Assembly (NCBI GenBank): GCA_045106475.1
Contig: JBGCEO010000105.1
Location: 1 to 64,000 of the forward strand
Direction of reading: 5' to 3'
DNA from: Granulosicoccus sp045106475
GTDB lineage: Bacteria; Pseudomonadota; Gammaproteobacteria; Granulosicoccales; Granulosicoccaceae
DNA: 64,000 nt
Within the stretch, counting starts at the first letter, position 1. The number at the start of each line of letters is the position of its first letter. The translations under genes were made by a program, and so were the position numbers. Below the pieces are notes generated by a model that was not told the origin of the DNA, ran no database searches, and was given only the letters and a program-made list of their open reading frames with translations. Below, in pieces: positions 62,978 through 64,000 of this stretch.

Positions 62978-64000
62978 TCAAGTTGCCAACAGGCGCGTTA
63001 GCGTCTGGGCCAGCTGTTGTCTGGGCACGGTTGTCTGCTCACCTTTATCCAGAAGTGGTTTGATGGTTACCAAGCCCTTGCTTAATTCTTCAGCGCCAAT
63101 TATGACAGCCAAAGAAGCTCCACATTTGTCTGCTTTGCGAAACTGACTCTTTAACGATCCTGCGGCTGTATTGTGCAACACAGAAGATCCCGGCATCAGT
63201 TCGCGCACAGTTTCTGCCAGTGCCAGGGAATCTGCCGCTGCGACATCATCCGTGCCCATAACGAAAAGATCAGGAGCATCAGCAACCGGCGAACACTCTA
63301 GTTTTTCCATCAGGGCGATTACCCTCTCCATGCCGAAGGCCCAACCTACTCCGGGAATATCCTTGGCACCCAGCTGGGTAAGCAAACCATCGTAGCGCCC
63401 TCCAGCACAGACCGCCGATTGCGACCCCAATTGATCAGTTGTCCATTCGAAAACAGTATGACTGTAGTAGTCAAGGCCACGAACCAATCTTGGATTTTCT
63501 ACAGCCTCCACCCCGCTGATTGCCAGCAACTCCCGCAGCTCTTCAAAATGCGCCAACGATGCCTCGCTCAGGCTATCTCTCAGCGTGGGAGCGGATTCAA
63601 TAAGCTTTTGCATTGCCGGATTCTTGCTGTCAAGAATGCGTAAAGGATTTTTGTCCAGCCTTCGAAGACTATCCTCATCCAGCTGGTCCTTGTGCTCGGT
63701 GAAGTAGGCGACGAGTTTTTCTCGAAAAAGTGCTCTATCGTCGGTATCTCCGAGCGTATTGAATTCAAGCTTTAGCGCTCCGGCAATACCCAGCTCGCGC
63801 CATAAACGTGCACTGAGCAGTATTAACTCGGCTTCAATCGCCGGGCCCGCCAGACCGTACACCTCTGCACCGACTTGAAAAAACTGACGTTGCCGACCCA
63901 GTTGGGGACGTTCGTAACGAAACATCGGACCGGTGTACCAGATGCGATTGACGCTACCCGGTTGCAACAATCCGTTTTCAATAGCGGCCCTCACACAACC
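62978..64000 (-). CDS. hisS: Histidyl-tRNA synthetase, C-terminal part (start lies beyond the window)
   Basis: The last 340 codons of a class II aminoacyl-tRNA synthetase; the start is past base 64000. Motif 2 reads YTGPMFRYERPQLGRQRQFF. The histidine-specific motifs are LVRGLDYYSHTVFEW and the glycine-rich CAGGRYDGLLTQLG, with motif 3 in VGWAFGMERVIALM. The C-terminal anticodon-binding domain (LFVMGTDDVAAADSLALAET onward) is complete. It is the first gene seen of hisS-yfgM-bamB-der. Confidence 0.96.
   Translation of the reverse strand, partial: GCVRAAIENGLLQPGSVNRIWYTGPMFRYERPQLGRQRQFFQVGAEVYGLAGPAIEAELILLSARLWRELGIAGALKLEFNTLGDTDDRALFREKLVAYFTEHKDQLDEDSLRRLDKNPLRILDSKNPAMQKLIESAPTLRDSLSEASLAHFEELRELLAISGVEAVENPRLVRGLDYYSHTVFEWTTDQLGSQSAVCAGGRYDGLLTQLGAKDIPGVGWAFGMERVIALMEKLECSPVADAPDLFVMGTDDVAAADSLALAETVRELMPGSSVLHNTAAGSLKSQFRKADKCGASLAVIIGAEELSKGLVTIKPLLDKGEQTTVPRQQLAQTLTRLLAT

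Overview
The window is one stretch of a gammaproteobacterial chromosome with moderate GC content. Three things support this. First, it carries conserved gammaproteobacterial gene orders: rnhB-dnaE-accA-tilS-pyrG-kdsA-eno-ftsB-ispD-ispF, hisS-yfgM-bamB-der, and holB next to pilZ. Second, it has ZipA, a gammaproteobacterial divisome protein. Third, it begins with a long FadE-type acyl-CoA dehydrogenase. The family or genus cannot be fixed from sequence alone; a free-living aerobe, plausibly marine, is an inference. No rRNA, tRNA, insertion sequence, prophage or CRISPR array was seen.

Layout. 1-8.3 kb: the 5' part of fadE, folE, a dusA/Atm1-type ABC exporter pair, and a translationally coupled PhyH dioxygenase/Gfo-Idh-MocA oxidoreductase pair. 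7.2-10.9 kb: glutathione-dependent formaldehyde detoxification (frmA, fghA) and selO. The end of selO, including its stop codon, is tandemly repeated downstream. 10.9-24.6 kb: a long minus-strand housekeeping block covering purine salvage, isoprenoid precursors, division, glycolysis, KDO, CTP, tRNA-Ile lysidine, fatty acid initiation, replication and RNase HII. 24.8-28.2 kb: an SDR, a 500-base non-coding stretch with a nonamer-periodic repeat block and a small inverted-repeat element, an M24 peptidase and a DUF1989 protein.

28.3-35.0 kb holds the most unusual assembly. A VWA protein (CoxE-like), a MoxR-type AAA ATPase and a helix-turn-helix regulator face a PspA/IM30-like coiled-coil protein, a large polytopic membrane protein and a YiiX-like permuted papain-fold hydrolase. 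The two arms appear to be fired from overlapping divergent promoters. I read this as a candidate regulated envelope-stress or membrane-remodelling system; the function is inference. 35.1-39.4 kb has accessory metabolic genes (M20 peptidase, fructosamine kinase family, histidine phosphatase, class III CoA-transferase). 39.5-41.4 kb is a small accessory island with an unknown gene, a CcdAB toxin-antitoxin pair and a barstar-like gene without a visible RNase partner.

41.4-64 kb: an M32 carboxypeptidase, a SET-domain protein with a lysine-rich tail, then a minus-strand series smc-zipA-ligA-dapB-fabD-fabG-acpP-fabF-mltG-tmk-holB-pilZ. It joins chromosome segregation, division, DNA ligation, lysine/peptidoglycan precursor synthesis, fatty acid synthesis, cell-wall processing and DNA replication. 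acpP has its own strong-looking promoter and a terminator-like hairpin before fabF. Divergent from smc are a CysZ-like membrane protein and an M23 peptidase. The window closes with der, bamB, yfgM and the 3' part of hisS.
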